In this document: in pieces, positions 7,578 to 15,219 of the stretch
How the letters are laid out: every line of letters starts with the position of its first letter
Numbering within the stretch: position 1 is the stretch's first letter
NCBI GenBank assembly: GCA_024281055.1
Contig: JAMXLF010000018.1
Span: 1-64,000 of the forward strand
DNA: 64,000 nt
DNA from: Geobacteraceae bacterium
GTDB taxonomy: Bacteria; Desulfobacterota; Desulfuromonadia; Geobacterales; Geobacteraceae
Direction of reading: 5' to 3'
Translations under genes and position numbers: made by a program
Notes under the pieces: generated by a model
What the model was told of the DNA's origin: nothing
Databases searched by the model: none
Seen by the model: only the letters and a program-made list of their open reading frames with translations

Positions 7578-9068
7578 ATGCGATCGACCCTGAAACTGAC
7601 CCCGGCGGACCGGGACTTCTTCGCCATGGTGGCCGAGGCCGCCTTCACCAATCCCTTCAGCCCGGCCCGGGTGGAACTGGATCGGAAGATTGCCGGGGCG
7701 CCCCCGAGTACGTCCTGGGACCACTTGGTGGAGCTGGCGACCGCCCGGATCGGCGAGCGGCTCGACCGGCTCTCGGCCCGGGGCGGGAGCGATCCGCGCC
7801 GCTACCGGGGGGAGGACCGCGACCTTCTGCGCACGGTTGCCCTGTTCCAGGTCTTCCACCGCTACCGGCTCGCCTTCGACGAGCTCATCCTGAAGCAGCT
7901 CGCGGCCGGCGACACCCCCATCCCGGTTCCCTTTGCCCGGGAGCTCCTCGGCCGGTTCGGCGAGCTCGGCCTCGATGCGAACGCCGCCATGCGCTACCTC
8001 GCCATCTTCTACCAGATCCGGCGCGCCTTCTACTTCATCGAGAACGCCCTCACCGGCCTTGCCCCCTCCATGCACGACCTGCGGCTCCAGCTCTGGAACA
8101 ACATCTTCACCTGCAACATCAGCTGGTACGAGGAGCACCTCTGGGACCGGATGGAGGACTTCTCCACGCTCCTGCTGGGTGAGACCGGTACCGGCAAGGG
8201 GGCGGCAGCCGCGGCCATCGGCCGCTCGGGCTTCATCCCCTTCGACGAGCGCAAGGGGTGCTTTGCCGGAAGCTTTACCCGCAATTTCATCGCCCTCAAC
8301 CTCTCCCAGTATCCCGAGTCGCTCCTGGAGTCGGAGCTGTTCGGCCACCGGAAGGGGGCCTTCACTGGTGCCATCGAGCACCACGAGGGGATATTCAGCC
8401 GCTGCTCCCCCCACGGCTCCATCTTCCTCGACGAGATCGGCGACGTCTCCATCCCGGTGCAGATCAAGCTTCTCCAGGTGATCCAGGAGCGGACCTTCTC
8501 CCCGGTGGGGAGCCATGACCGGCTCCGCTTCCAGGGGAGGGTCATCGCCGCCACCAACCGCCCCCTAGACGAGCTGCGGCAAAAGGGACTCTTCCGCGAC
8601 GACTTTTTCTACCGGCTCTGCTCGGACATCGTCACCGTGCCGCCCCTTCGACGGCGAATCGAGGAGGAGCCCCGCGAGCTGGAGGCCCTGGTTGCGAGCA
8701 TCCTGCGGCGGATGGTCGGCGAGGCGGCCACTCCCTTTGCACGACAGGCATGCGACGTGATCAACCGAGACCTGGGGCTTGGCTACCCTTGGCCGGGGAA
8801 CGTGCGGGAGCTGGAGCAGGCGGTGCGCCGCATCATCATCTCCCGCCACTACCGGGGGGACAGCGCAACCGTGGCGCCGGGGCTGCGGGAACGGCTCATG
8901 GCCGGGATCGACTCCGGTGCGACCGACGCCCAGTCCCTGCTGGCGGGGTATTGCAGTCTTCTCTACCGGCGCCACGGGAGCTACGAGGAGGTCGCCCGCC
9001 GCACGAACCTCGACCGGCGAACGGTCAAGAAATATGTCCAGACGGAGCAGGGGAAGGAGAAACCATAA
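7578..9068 (+). CDS. Sigma54-dependent transcriptional activator with unrecognised N-terminal domain
   Basis: 496 residues. Residues ~1-190 form an unrecognised, mostly helical domain; ~200-435 form the AAA+ activator domain, with GETGTGKG (Walker A), ESELFGHRKGAFTGA (the GAFTGA loop that contacts sigma54), FLDEIG (Walker B) and WPGNVRELEQ. The C-terminus carries a helix-turn-helix (YEEVARRTNLDRRTVKKYV). An insert between Walker A and the ESELFGH motif resembles that of RtcR-type activators. There is no receiver, GAF or PAS domain, so the input signal is unknown. I prefer the ATG at 7578 to TTG at 7542 because 7542 is the -35 box. The gene stands alone and ends in a strong terminator. Confidence 0.9.
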   Translation: MRSTLKLTPADRDFFAMVAEAAFTNPFSPARVELDRKIAGAPPSTSWDHLVELATARIGERLDRLSARGGSDPRRYRGEDRDLLRTVALFQVFHRYRLAFDELILKQLAAGDTPIPVPFARELLGRFGELGLDANAAMRYLAIFYQIRRAFYFIENALTGLAPSMHDLRLQLWNNIFTCNISWYEEHLWDRMEDFSTLLLGETGTGKGAAAAAIGRSGFIPFDERKGCFAGSFTRNFIALNLSQYPESLLESELFGHRKGAFTGAIEHHEGIFSRCSPHGSIFLDEIGDVSIPVQIKLLQVIQERTFSPVGSHDRLRFQGRVIAATNRPLDELRQKGLFRDDFFYRLCSDIVTVPPLRRRIEEEPRELEALVASILRRMVGEAATPFARQACDVINRDLGLGYPWPGNVRELEQAVRRIIISRHYRGDSATVAPGLRERLMAGIDSGATDAQSLLAGYCSLLYRRHGSYEEVARRTNLDRRTVKKYVQTEQGKEKP

Positions 9069-9069
9069 A

Positions 9070-9103
9070 AAAAACCCGTTACCTGGCAGGCAACGGGTTT
9101 TCT
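9070..9103. terminator. Bidirectional intrinsic terminator between convergent genes
   Basis: Stem AAACCCGTT / AACGGGTTT (9072-9080 with 9092-9100), A-run on the left and T-run on the right, so it can serve the + strand activator and the - strand glutaredoxin gene. Confidence 0.9.
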
Positions 9104-9129
9104 GATTCTTGATCGGCCATTCCCGTGCT

Positions 9130-9510
9130 CTATTTCTTCTTTTTCTCCCGGAGTTCCCGGACCGCCCTTTCGAACGCATCCCTGCTGAACCCCTTCAATA
9201 TCTTGTCGTCGTTGCCGAGGACGATGACCGGCACCCCCGTGCTCTTGTACCTGGTCTGCAACAGTTCCATGGCATCGGGGTCGAGCTCCACGTCCCGGTT
9301 GATGAAGGGGATGTTGTTGCGGGTGAAGTATTCCTTGGCCTCTGCGCAGTGCGGACACCAGGAGACCGAGTAGAGGACGATTTTCGGATAGTCGTGCCGG
9401 GGAGGCGGGGCCTGAGAGAGGGGACTCTGCGGTGCATCGGTCCCGGCTGCGCCGAAGGCGGGGACGGCGGCAATGACGAGGAATAGCAGCAGTGAGACGA
9501 GTCGTATCAT
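9130..9510 (-). CDS. Exported glutaredoxin/thioredoxin-fold protein
   Basis: 126 residues with a Sec signal peptide (MIRLVSLLLFLVIAAVPAFG, cleavage after AFG) followed by a Pro-rich linker. The glutaredoxin fold has active site SWCPHCAEA (CPHC, about residues 51-54), a TGVPVIVLG cis-Pro segment and a Lys-rich end. NrdH/UPF-type glutaredoxins with CPHC often act on periplasmic or membrane thiols. The PDZ protein gene upstream on the same strand (34 bases away) is also exported, so the two may form one operon. Confidence 0.88.
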   Translation of the reverse strand: MIRLVSLLLFLVIAAVPAFGAAGTDAPQSPLSQAPPPRHDYPKIVLYSVSWCPHCAEAKEYFTRNNIPFINRDVELDPDAMELLQTRYKSTGVPVIVLGNDDKILKGFSRDAFERAVRELREKKKK

Positions 9511-9544
9511 GGTGGAACCTCCCGGATCGGCGGTCTTGCCGGCG

Positions 9545-9910
9545 TTATTGGCTCTTCGTGACCAGTTGACGCCTGACGAGGGTGAAGTGGAGCGGCTTCT
9601 CTTCGCCGGGACGGCTGATCGTGAGCAGCACCTTCGTCCCTGCCCGGCCCCGGAGCCGGTGCTCGACCATGTCGTTGAAATCGCTCCCCAGGGTCGGCTT
9701 GCCGTCGATGCGGGTGATCACGTCACCGATCTTGATCCCGGCCAGGTGTGCGGGACCGCCGGTCACGAGCTGACGTACCTCGATCTGGCCGTCGGTCCGG
9801 GGCACCCCGTCGATCCCCACGCCGCCGAAGTTGGAGGCGGAGTTGCCTGCGCCGGCCGCGGCGAGGAAGAGCAGGGTTAGGATAAGTGCAAGAAGGAGCG
9901 ATTTCCACAT
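9545..9910 (-). CDS. Exported single-PDZ-domain protein
   Basis: 121 residues from the ATG at 9910. A signal peptide ([20 protein letters not shown]) is followed by one PDZ domain: [20 protein letters not shown], then [18 protein letters not shown], the classic PDZ carboxylate-loop and 'aGlkpGDvI' region as in HtrA and site-2 proteases. There is no protease domain, so it is a stand-alone PDZ adaptor or lipid/peptide-binding protein in the periplasm. An in-frame start at 9949 would put 13 polar residues before the signal peptide and is less likely. Confidence 0.85.
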   Translation of the reverse strand: MWKSLLLALILTLLFLAAAGAGNSASNFGGVGIDGVPRTDGQIEVRQLVTGGPAHLAGIKIGDVITRIDGKPTLGSDFNDMVEHRLRGRAGTKVLLTISRPGEEKPLHFTLVRRQLVTKSQ

Positions 9911-9954
9911 GGCTTCATCAAATATACCGCAGCGCGGCGGCGTGGTCAAAATAT

Positions 9955-9983
9955 TTGTCGGTCCCGGCCCTGTGTGCTAGAAT
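9955..9983 (+). promoter_or_regulatory. Promoter of asnS
   Basis: TTGTCG at 9955-9960 and TAGAAT at 9978-9983, spacer 17 bases. The expected transcript start at about 9990 gives a 23-base leader with GGAGA at 10001-10005. Confidence 0.6.
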
Positions 9984-10012
9984 TCTGGAAAACAGTGCAC
10001 GGAGAATGTCCC

Positions 10013-11395
10013 ATGGAGAGAAGAACGCGCATCAAGGATGCCCTGGCCGGCCAGCCGGGGGCGGAGCTGACGGTAAGGGGATGGGCGCGGACGGTGCGGA
10101 GCGGCAAGGGGGTCACCTTCATCGCCCTCAATGACGGCTCGTGCTTCGCCTCCCTCCAGGTGGTAGCGGAACCGGTGCTGGCCAACTACGAGGAGCTCGC
10201 CCGCCTCGGCACCGGCAGCGCCCTGCGGGTGACCGGCGCGCTGGTGGCGTCCCCCGCTGCCGGTCAGGCCGTGGAACTGGCCGCTCGGGAGGTCGAGATC
10301 GTCGGCCCGGCGGACGAGAGTTATCCCCTCCAGAAAAAGCGCCACAGCTTCGAGTACCTGCGCACCATCGCCCACCTGCGGCCTCGCACCAATACCTTCG
10401 GCGCGGTCTTCCGGGTGCGGTCGATGCTCGCCCAGGCGATCCACCGCTTCTTCGCCGAGCGCGGCTTCCTCTATGTCCACACCCCGATCATCACCGCCAA
10501 CGACTGCGAGGGAGCGGGGGAGCTCTTCCGGGTCACCACCCTCGACATGGCGCGCCCTCCCCTGGCGGACGGGGAGGTGGACTACTCGGGCGACTTCTTC
10601 GGCCAGGCGACCGGGCTCACGGTGAGCGGCCAGCTGGAAGGTGAGTTGTGCGCCCTGGCCTTCGGCGACATCTATACCTTCGGCCCCACGTTCCGGGCGG
10701 AAAACTCCAACACCCCGCGCCACGCGGCGGAGTTCTGGATGGTCGAGCCGGAGATGGCCTTCGCCGACCTCATGGATGACGCGGCCCTCGCCGAGGAGTT
10801 TTTCCGCTATCTCTGCCGGTTCGTGCTGGATAATTGCCGGGAGGACCTGGAGTTCTTCGACAGCCACGTGGAGAAGGGGCTCGTCGAGCGGATCGGCAGG
10901 CTCGCCGACTCAGCGTTCGCCATGATGGAGTACGGCGACGCGATTCGGGAACTGCAAAAGGCGACAGTCACCTTCGAATACCCGGTGGAGTGGGGGCTCG
11001 ACCTGCAGACCGAGCACGAGCGCTACCTCACCGAGCAGGTGACGGGGGGACCGCTCTTCGTGGTCAACTATCCGCGGGAGATCAAGGCATTCTACATGCG
11101 GCAGAACGACGACGGGAAGACCGTCGCGGCCATGGACCTCCTCGTCCCGAAGGTGGGAGAGATCATCGGCGGGAGCCAGCGGGAGGAGCGGCTCGATCTC
11201 ATCACGGCGCGGATGGGGGAGGTGGGGATTGCCCCCGAGGGGCTCTGGTGGTACCTGGATTCGCGCCGCTGGGGGTCGTGTCCCCACGCCGGCTTCGGCC
11301 TTGGGTTCGAGCGGCTCATCATGTACCTGACCGGTATGGAGAATATCCGCGACGTGATCCCCTTCCCGAGAACACCGCGCCACGCCGAGTTCTAA
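10013..11395 (+). CDS. asnS: Asparaginyl-tRNA synthetase
   Basis: 460 residues, close to the ~465 of E. coli AsnRS. The N-terminal OB-fold anticodon domain (about 10-115, [19 protein letters not shown]) is followed by a class II catalytic core with motif 2 ([20 protein letters not shown]), GSQREERLD and motif 3 ([15 protein letters not shown]). The motif 2 sequence is the AsnRS form, not AspRS. The start at 10013 has GGAGA 8-12 bases upstream; a further upstream in-frame start at 9974 overlaps the -10 box. It charges tRNA-Asn directly in the cytoplasm. Confidence 0.96.
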   Translation: MERRTRIKDALAGQPGAELTVRGWARTVRSGKGVTFIALNDGSCFASLQVVAEPVLANYEELARLGTGSALRVTGALVASPAAGQAVELAAREVEIVGPADESYPLQKKRHSFEYLRTIAHLRPRTNTFGAVFRVRSMLAQAIHRFFAERGFLYVHTPIITANDCEGAGELFRVTTLDMARPPLADGEVDYSGDFFGQATGLTVSGQLEGELCALAFGDIYTFGPTFRAENSNTPRHAAEFWMVEPEMAFADLMDDAALAEEFFRYLCRFVLDNCREDLEFFDSHVEKGLVERIGRLADSAFAMMEYGDAIRELQKATVTFEYPVEWGLDLQTEHERYLTEQVTGGPLFVVNYPREIKAFYMRQNDDGKTVAAMDLLVPKVGEIIGGSQREERLDLITARMGEVGIAPEGLWWYLDSRRWGSCPHAGFGLGFERLIMYLTGMENIRDVIPFPRTPRHAEF

Positions 11396-11403
11396 GCACG
11401 GCC

Positions 11404-11430
11404 CTGTAGGGGGCGACCTGCCGGTCGCCC
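11404..11430. repeat. Short palindromic repeat, copy B, after asnS
   Basis: TGTAGGGGGCGACC-TGCC-GGTCGCCC: an 8-base perfect stem GGGCGACC / GGTCGCCC (11411-11418 with 11423-11430) with the GTAGGGG head shared with the copies near 6364 and 59852. No T-run, so it is a poor terminator. Confidence 0.6.
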
Positions 11431-11489
11431 GAATCATGTCATTACATCTCATGACGCGGCCCCGGCCGCACTTTTCGAGGAGGACGACG

Positions 11490-11912
11490 ATGGACGACAG
11501 CCTCAGGGAGGCAATTTTCCGGGGGGTCGAGCGGGAGCCGCTGGCGCGGACCCTGGGAATGGAGCTGGTGGAGCTGGCGGAGGGGTTCTCGGCCGTGGAG
11601 ATGACCTACGTGCCGGAGACCATGGACAACCTGTTCGGCCGGGCCCACGGCGGGGCGATCTTTTCCCTCATCGACGAGGCGTTCGAGACGGTCTGCCAGA
11701 CCTGCGGCGGGGTGACCGTGGCGCTCAACGTGAACGTCACGTACGTGGCGAGCCCGGAGAGCGGGGCGCGGCTGCGGGCCGAGGCGCGTGAGATCAGCAG
11801 CACCAAGCGGACCGCCAGCTACGACATTCGCGTGAGCGACCGGGAGGGGCGCCTCGTCGCCACCTGCCAGGCTCTTGCCTATCGCACCGGCAAGCCGCTC
11901 CCGTTTCTCTAA
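11490..11912 (+). CDS. PaaI-type hotdog-fold thioesterase
   Basis: 140 residues. The hotdog fold of the PaaI/4HBT family is seen in DNLFGRAHGGAIFSLIDEAF (the HGG(A/T) nucleotide-binding and catalytic loop with the following helix) and ALNVNVTYVASP. Family members hydrolyse acyl-CoA thioesters, especially aryl-acetyl-CoAs, as tetramers in the cytoplasm. GAGGAGG (11477-11483) six bases before the ATG fixes the start at 11490; an in-frame start at 11436 has no such site. It is the first gene of a short run with a small membrane protein and a cupin. Confidence 0.88.
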   Translation: MDDSLREAIFRGVEREPLARTLGMELVELAEGFSAVEMTYVPETMDNLFGRAHGGAIFSLIDEAFETVCQTCGGVTVALNVNVTYVASPESGARLRAEAREISSTKRTASYDIRVSDREGRLVATCQALAYRTGKPLPFL

Positions 11913-11931
11913 ATCACTAAAAGGAACCGCC

Positions 11932-12210
11932 ATGCCCGAAACCGTGAAACAATTCATCGTCATCTTCGTCTTCTTCATCCTCCCGGGGCTCGTCGGTGCC
12001 TGGCTAGCCGGGACCAAGGGGAGAAGCCGCTTCGGCTGGTTCCTCCTCTGCGGTTTCTTTCCCCCCACCCTGATGGTCGCCATCTTCCAGGGGCCGGTGC
12101 GGGAGGTGCCGGGGCACTACCGGCGCTGCCGCAAGTGCGCCGAGTTCATCAAGTGGCGGGAGGCCGCCTGTAAATACTGCGGCACCCCTATTGACCCGGA
12201 GGGGGCATGA
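11932..12210 (+). CDS. Small membrane protein with C-terminal zinc ribbon
   Basis: 92 residues from the ATG at 11932 (AAAGGAACC just upstream). Two hydrophobic segments (about 5-28 and 35-52) are followed by a cytoplasmic zinc ribbon C-x2-C...C-x2-C (CRKCAEF and CKYCGTP). Similar two-helix proteins with a zinc ribbon are common but functionally undefined. Its last codons overlap the start of the cupin gene by 4 bases (ATGA), so they are translationally coupled. Confidence 0.75.
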   Translation: MPETVKQFIVIFVFFILPGLVGAWLAGTKGRSRFGWFLLCGFFPPTLMVAIFQGPVREVPGHYRRCRKCAEFIKWREAACKYCGTPIDPEGA

Positions 12211-12701
12211 CCCTCCCCGCCGCCCGCCGCCTCATCGACCGCTACGACCTCCAGCCGCACCCCGAGGGGGGATGGTACCGGGAGGTGCACCGTTCGACCC
12301 GTTCCCTCGGGCATCTTCCCGGTTACCCCGGCGAAAGGACGGCCCTCACCGCCATCTATTTTCTCCTCGCTGCCGGCGATTTCTCCGCCTTCCACCGGGT
12401 GCGGAGCGAGGAAGTCTGGGTGCACCTGGCGGGGGATTCCCTCGAACTCGTGCTCCTGGACCAGGAACCCCGTCTGCTCACCCTGGCCGCTCCCGGCGAG
12501 GAGGGTGAGCCGCTTCTTGTCGTTCCCCCCGGCGTCCTCCAGGCGGCCCGGCCCCTGGGAACGTTCACCCTCGTCACCTGCCTCGTCGCCCCCGGCTTCG
12601 ATTTCGCCGACTTCGAGCTTCCGACCCGTGAGGAACTCGAAGGCCTCTTCCCGCGTCACGTCGAGCTGGTGCGCCGCTTCACGCGACCTCTGCTTTCCTA
12701 A
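12207..12701 (+). CDS. Cupin-superfamily protein (DUF985 family)
   Basis: 164 residues of a single cupin barrel of the DUF985 family: LQPHPEGGWYREVHRS at the N-terminus, TAIYFLLAAGDFSAFHRVRS and EVWVHLAGDSLEL in the middle and VPPGVLQAARPLG near the end. The family has a sugar-epimerase-like fold and no firmly assigned activity. The start overlaps the previous stop (ATGA). The downstream gap holds a short stem (ACCCTCTCCC / GGAGAAGGGT at about 12756-12780). Confidence 0.88.
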   Translation: MTLPAARRLIDRYDLQPHPEGGWYREVHRSTRSLGHLPGYPGERTALTAIYFLLAAGDFSAFHRVRSEEVWVHLAGDSLELVLLDQEPRLLTLAAPGEEGEPLLVVPPGVLQAARPLGTFTLVTCLVAPGFDFADFELPTREELEGLFPRHVELVRRFTRPLLS

Positions 12702-12791
12702 TCTTTCCCGCAGAAGCCGATTTGAATTAAATCGTCCCGCTAAGCCGCTAAAGTTACCCTCTCCCTGAGGGAGAAGGGTTAAGTCCCCGCG

Positions 12792-12819
12792 TTGCATTTC
12801 GCCGATGCCGGGATACAAT
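12792..12819 (+). promoter_or_regulatory. Promoter of the GYD-domain gene
   Basis: TTGCAT at 12792-12797 and TACAAT at 12814-12819 with a 16-base spacer, 48 bases before the GYD start codon. Confidence 0.5.
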
Positions 12820-12866
12820 GGACTGTGCCAAAAGCGCCGACATCACGTTAAAAGGAGGAAGTTTAC

Positions 12867-13175
12867 ATGCTCACGTTCGTCATGCTGACCCGCCTCTCCC
12901 CCGATGCGCTCCGCTCACCCGAGACCTTGGAACAGCTGGAGCGTGCCGCCATGGAGCACGTCCGCACCGAATGCCCGCAGGTGGAATGGCTGCACAATTT
13001 CGCCATCCTCGGTCCGTGCGACTACCTGGACATCTTCCGTGCCCCCGACCTGGAGACCGCCATGCACGTGGCGACCATCATCCGCACCTATGGCCACGCA
13101 ACCACGGAGGTCTGGACCGCCACCGAGTGGCAGAAATACAAGGAGGTGCTGCGCAAGATGCCGAAGGCGGCTTAG
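12867..13175 (+). CDS. GYD-domain protein
   Basis: 102 residues of the GYD family: a ferredoxin-like dimeric alpha/beta-barrel fold with FVMLTRLSPDAL at the start, FAILGPCDYLDIFRAPD in the middle (the GxYD-like block, here GPCDYLD) and TIIRTYGHATTEVWTA near the end. Proteins of this family are small cytoplasmic proteins of unknown role. AAAGGAGGAAG just before the ATG is a strong ribosome site. It is monocistronic: own promoter, own terminator. Confidence 0.88.
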   Translation: MLTFVMLTRLSPDALRSPETLEQLERAAMEHVRTECPQVEWLHNFAILGPCDYLDIFRAPDLETAMHVATIIRTYGHATTEVWTATEWQKYKEVLRKMPKAA

Positions 13176-13210
13176 GATTATTCGCTGGGGGGTAGCCGTT
13201 CCCGACAAGC

Positions 13211-13244
13211 AAATGCCGCAACCATGCAAGGTTGCGGCATTTTT
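13211..13244. terminator. Strong bidirectional terminator
   Basis: A 13-base perfect stem AAATGCCGCAACC / GGTTGCGGCATTT (13211-13223 with 13230-13242) and T-run. It serves the GYD gene and, read on the other strand, the glycosyltransferase gene. Confidence 0.93.
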
Positions 13245-13275
13245 GTTTCATCCGGAGATTTATGGGGGGTATCCG

Positions 13276-14340
13276 TCAGCAGGGAGCTGATAATACGCCG
13301 ACGGGTTCCGGTGCGAACCGGTGGTGGTACCCCTGTGGCATGAGCCCCTGGCAGGTTTCTCCCGACAGCAACTGCTCCAGGCAGGGATATATCTCTTCAG
13401 GGGGCTGGGAAGTGAAACAGACCGTGTTGTACGACGGGAACATAGGTCGATACGCAACCGACCCATCGGGGGGATACATGCCGATGGATTTTTTCCTCAG
13501 CAGGTTCGCCATGTGCAACGGCCCCGTGTCATTGCCGATATACCCACGTGAATGCTTCAGCACCTGCAGCGTCTGGTCGAGGGTAAGCTGGCTTCGCAGG
13601 TCTTTCAGATAGCTCTTTTTGGCGATCGGTGGCCGGTTGTTTAGTCCAATGAAAACACTTCCTATCCCATGGTCTTCATGGAGCTTATCTGCCAGGAACA
13701 GGAAGCCTTCTTCGTTCCAGCGTCTGTTGGCCGCATGTTTGCTGTTATAGGCGGCTTCCATGCAGAACACCACGTAATCGGAGGAGAACAAAGGGGCTTC
13801 GCTGGAATACTGCGTGCCGGCCAGCAGACTGGTGTTGTCAAACCTGAATTCATCCATGATGTGGCGATCCGAAAAACCGAATTCGAGGCAGATACCGAAA
13901 TGCCTCGCCGCATAGGTCGATAGGGAGTAATTCGACTGCAGGAAGTGGACCCACTCACCATTGTCAGGCAGTGACGAGTCGGGCTGCATCAGGTTCAGGT
14001 AGGGCAGATTGGCGTCATAATGGACATGCTTTTTGTGGGGCAGTCGGAGGCCGTAAGCGGTCTTTGCACAGTAACCGATGTTGTTGCTGGTGGTCGAAAG
14101 AAAAAACGCTTTGTCGGGCTTTTGGATCCAGGATGCAAATTTGGAGAAAAGGTTGAAGGATTTGAATTCGAATAGATTTAATGCCTGAAAATATCTGTTA
14201 AGAGGGAAATGTGAAAAAACTGTTACTTTAAACTGACCTTGCCTGTGTTTATCCAACAGTTGTTTTAAACAAAGGAGTGCAGGCAATGTCAGAATCGAAT
14301 CACCTAAACGGTTCGGTAAAATGATATGAATTTTAGTCAT
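13276..14340 (-). CDS. Glycosyltransferase family 9 (heptosyltransferase-like)
   Basis: 354 residues of a GT-B fold. The N-terminus HIILPNRLGDSILTLPAL is the family's first strand and loop; near the end GYIGNDTGPLHMANLLRKK is the ADP-sugar binding helix region of WaaC/WaaF-like enzymes. They add heptose or other sugars to lipopolysaccharide core at the inner membrane. The gene is clearly poorer in GC and uses more A/T-ending codons than both neighbours and stands alone, flanked by a terminator and an inverted repeat, so recent acquisition is likely. The acceptor cannot be deduced. Confidence 0.85.
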   Translation of the reverse strand: MTKIHIILPNRLGDSILTLPALLCLKQLLDKHRQGQFKVTVFSHFPLNRYFQALNLFEFKSFNLFSKFASWIQKPDKAFFLSTTSNNIGYCAKTAYGLRLPHKKHVHYDANLPYLNLMQPDSSLPDNGEWVHFLQSNYSLSTYAARHFGICLEFGFSDRHIMDEFRFDNTSLLAGTQYSSEAPLFSSDYVVFCMEAAYNSKHAANRRWNEEGFLFLADKLHEDHGIGSVFIGLNNRPPIAKKSYLKDLRSQLTLDQTLQVLKHSRGYIGNDTGPLHMANLLRKKSIGMYPPDGSVAYRPMFPSYNTVCFTSQPPEEIYPCLEQLLSGETCQGLMPQGYHHRFAPEPVGVLSAPC

Positions 14341-14419
14341 GATCGTAGCAATGGGCTGTTTGTGTTGTTGGTTGTTAATATTTTAATAATCGCAAGCTAA
14401 TGCCGCTCGGCATCATGGT

Positions 14420-14450
14420 ATTTTGACACCAGCTCGTTAAGTTGTCAAAA
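14420..14450 (-). promoter_or_regulatory. Inverted repeat and candidate promoter of the GT9 gene
   Basis: Perfect arms TTTTGACA (14421-14428) and TGTCAAAA (14443-14450). Read on the minus strand, TTGACA is followed after 17 bases by CAAAAT, a plausible -35/-10 pair for the gene starting at 14340. The dyad could equally be an operator. Confidence 0.4.
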
Positions 14451-14484
14451 GAATACTGCCTTACGCCTTTCCAATGAGCAGAGT

Positions 14485-14946
14485 TTATGCTTTGTCGCTA
14501 ATTTTTGATTGCAAGCGAGAGATGGTCGTCCGAAGGACTTCGCCCACCCGGGCGATCTCTGCCTCGTCGCGGTAGCCCAGGCGGGGCCAGAAGAACCCCT
14601 TCAGCCCATCATGCCGTCGTCGTGGCACGATGTGGACGTGGAGATGGGGGATGCTCTGGCTCACCCGGTTGTTCATGGCGACGAAGCTCCCCTCCGCCGC
14701 CATCGCCTCCTCCACGGCCCGGGCGAGGAGCCGGGCGGAACGGAAAAGAGGCTCGACCAGGCGGTCGGGGAGGTCCGCAAGGGTCACGATGTGCTCCCGG
14801 GGAACGAGGAGGAGGTGACCGGGAAACAGGGGGCGCCGGTCGAGGAAGGCGAGGGAGGCGTCATCGGCAAAGACGACGACAGCCGGGACCTCCCCACGGA
14901 TGATTCCGCAGAACCTGCATTCCCTTTCGCCGGTTGCTGTCGTCAA
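14485..14946 (-). CDS. HIT-family hydrolase
   Basis: 153 residues with the histidine triad HLHVHIVPRR (about residues 99-108), the N-terminal CRFCGIIRGEVPA zinc-like pair and FPGHLLLVPREH. HIT proteins hydrolyse nucleoside phosphoramidates or dinucleoside polyphosphates (Ap4A) in the cytoplasm. The start codon is TTG at 14946 with GAGG five bases upstream on the minus strand. It may be cotranscribed with the small protein gene just upstream (41 bases). Confidence 0.88.
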   Translation of the reverse strand: MTTATGERECRFCGIIRGEVPAVVVFADDASLAFLDRRPLFPGHLLLVPREHIVTLADLPDRLVEPLFRSARLLARAVEEAMAAEGSFVAMNNRVSQSIPHLHVHIVPRRRHDGLKGFFWPRLGYRDEAEIARVGEVLRTTISRLQSKISDKA

Positions 14947-14986
14947 TTCTGCCTCACCACCTTCGCCTGAGCTGCCTGGTGCCGCA

Positions 14987-15208
14987 TCAGGTGTGTCCCC
15001 CCGCTTCCATCAGCACCATCTCCCAGGTGTCGCTCTCCAGATCGTGCCTGATGACGTAGATGTTGCCGTCGTCGGCGACGAGCTTGCAGTAGGTGTGGTC
15101 GGACCCCCACCACTGGTCGACCACTTCCCGCACCCGGAAGGTCCGGCCAAGAAGGGTGAAGGCGACCGGTCTCCCGGTACTCTCTATTTCCACGCGGATC
15201 TTTGCCAT
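14987..15208 (-). CDS. Small conserved protein, 73 residues (possibly DUF6504-like)
   Basis: A compact all-beta protein: MAKIRVEIESTGRPVAFTLL, then VREVVDQWWG and DDGNIYVIRHDLESDTWEM. The pattern resembles small 'translesion-associated' DUF6504-type proteins, but that assignment is tentative. It follows the R3H-ATPase gene after 11 bases on the same strand, so it is in the same operon. Confidence 0.65.
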   Translation of the reverse strand: MAKIRVEIESTGRPVAFTLLGRTFRVREVVDQWWGSDHTYCKLVADDGNIYVIRHDLESDTWEMVLMEAGGHT

Positions 15209-15219
15209 GGGTCAGGTAC

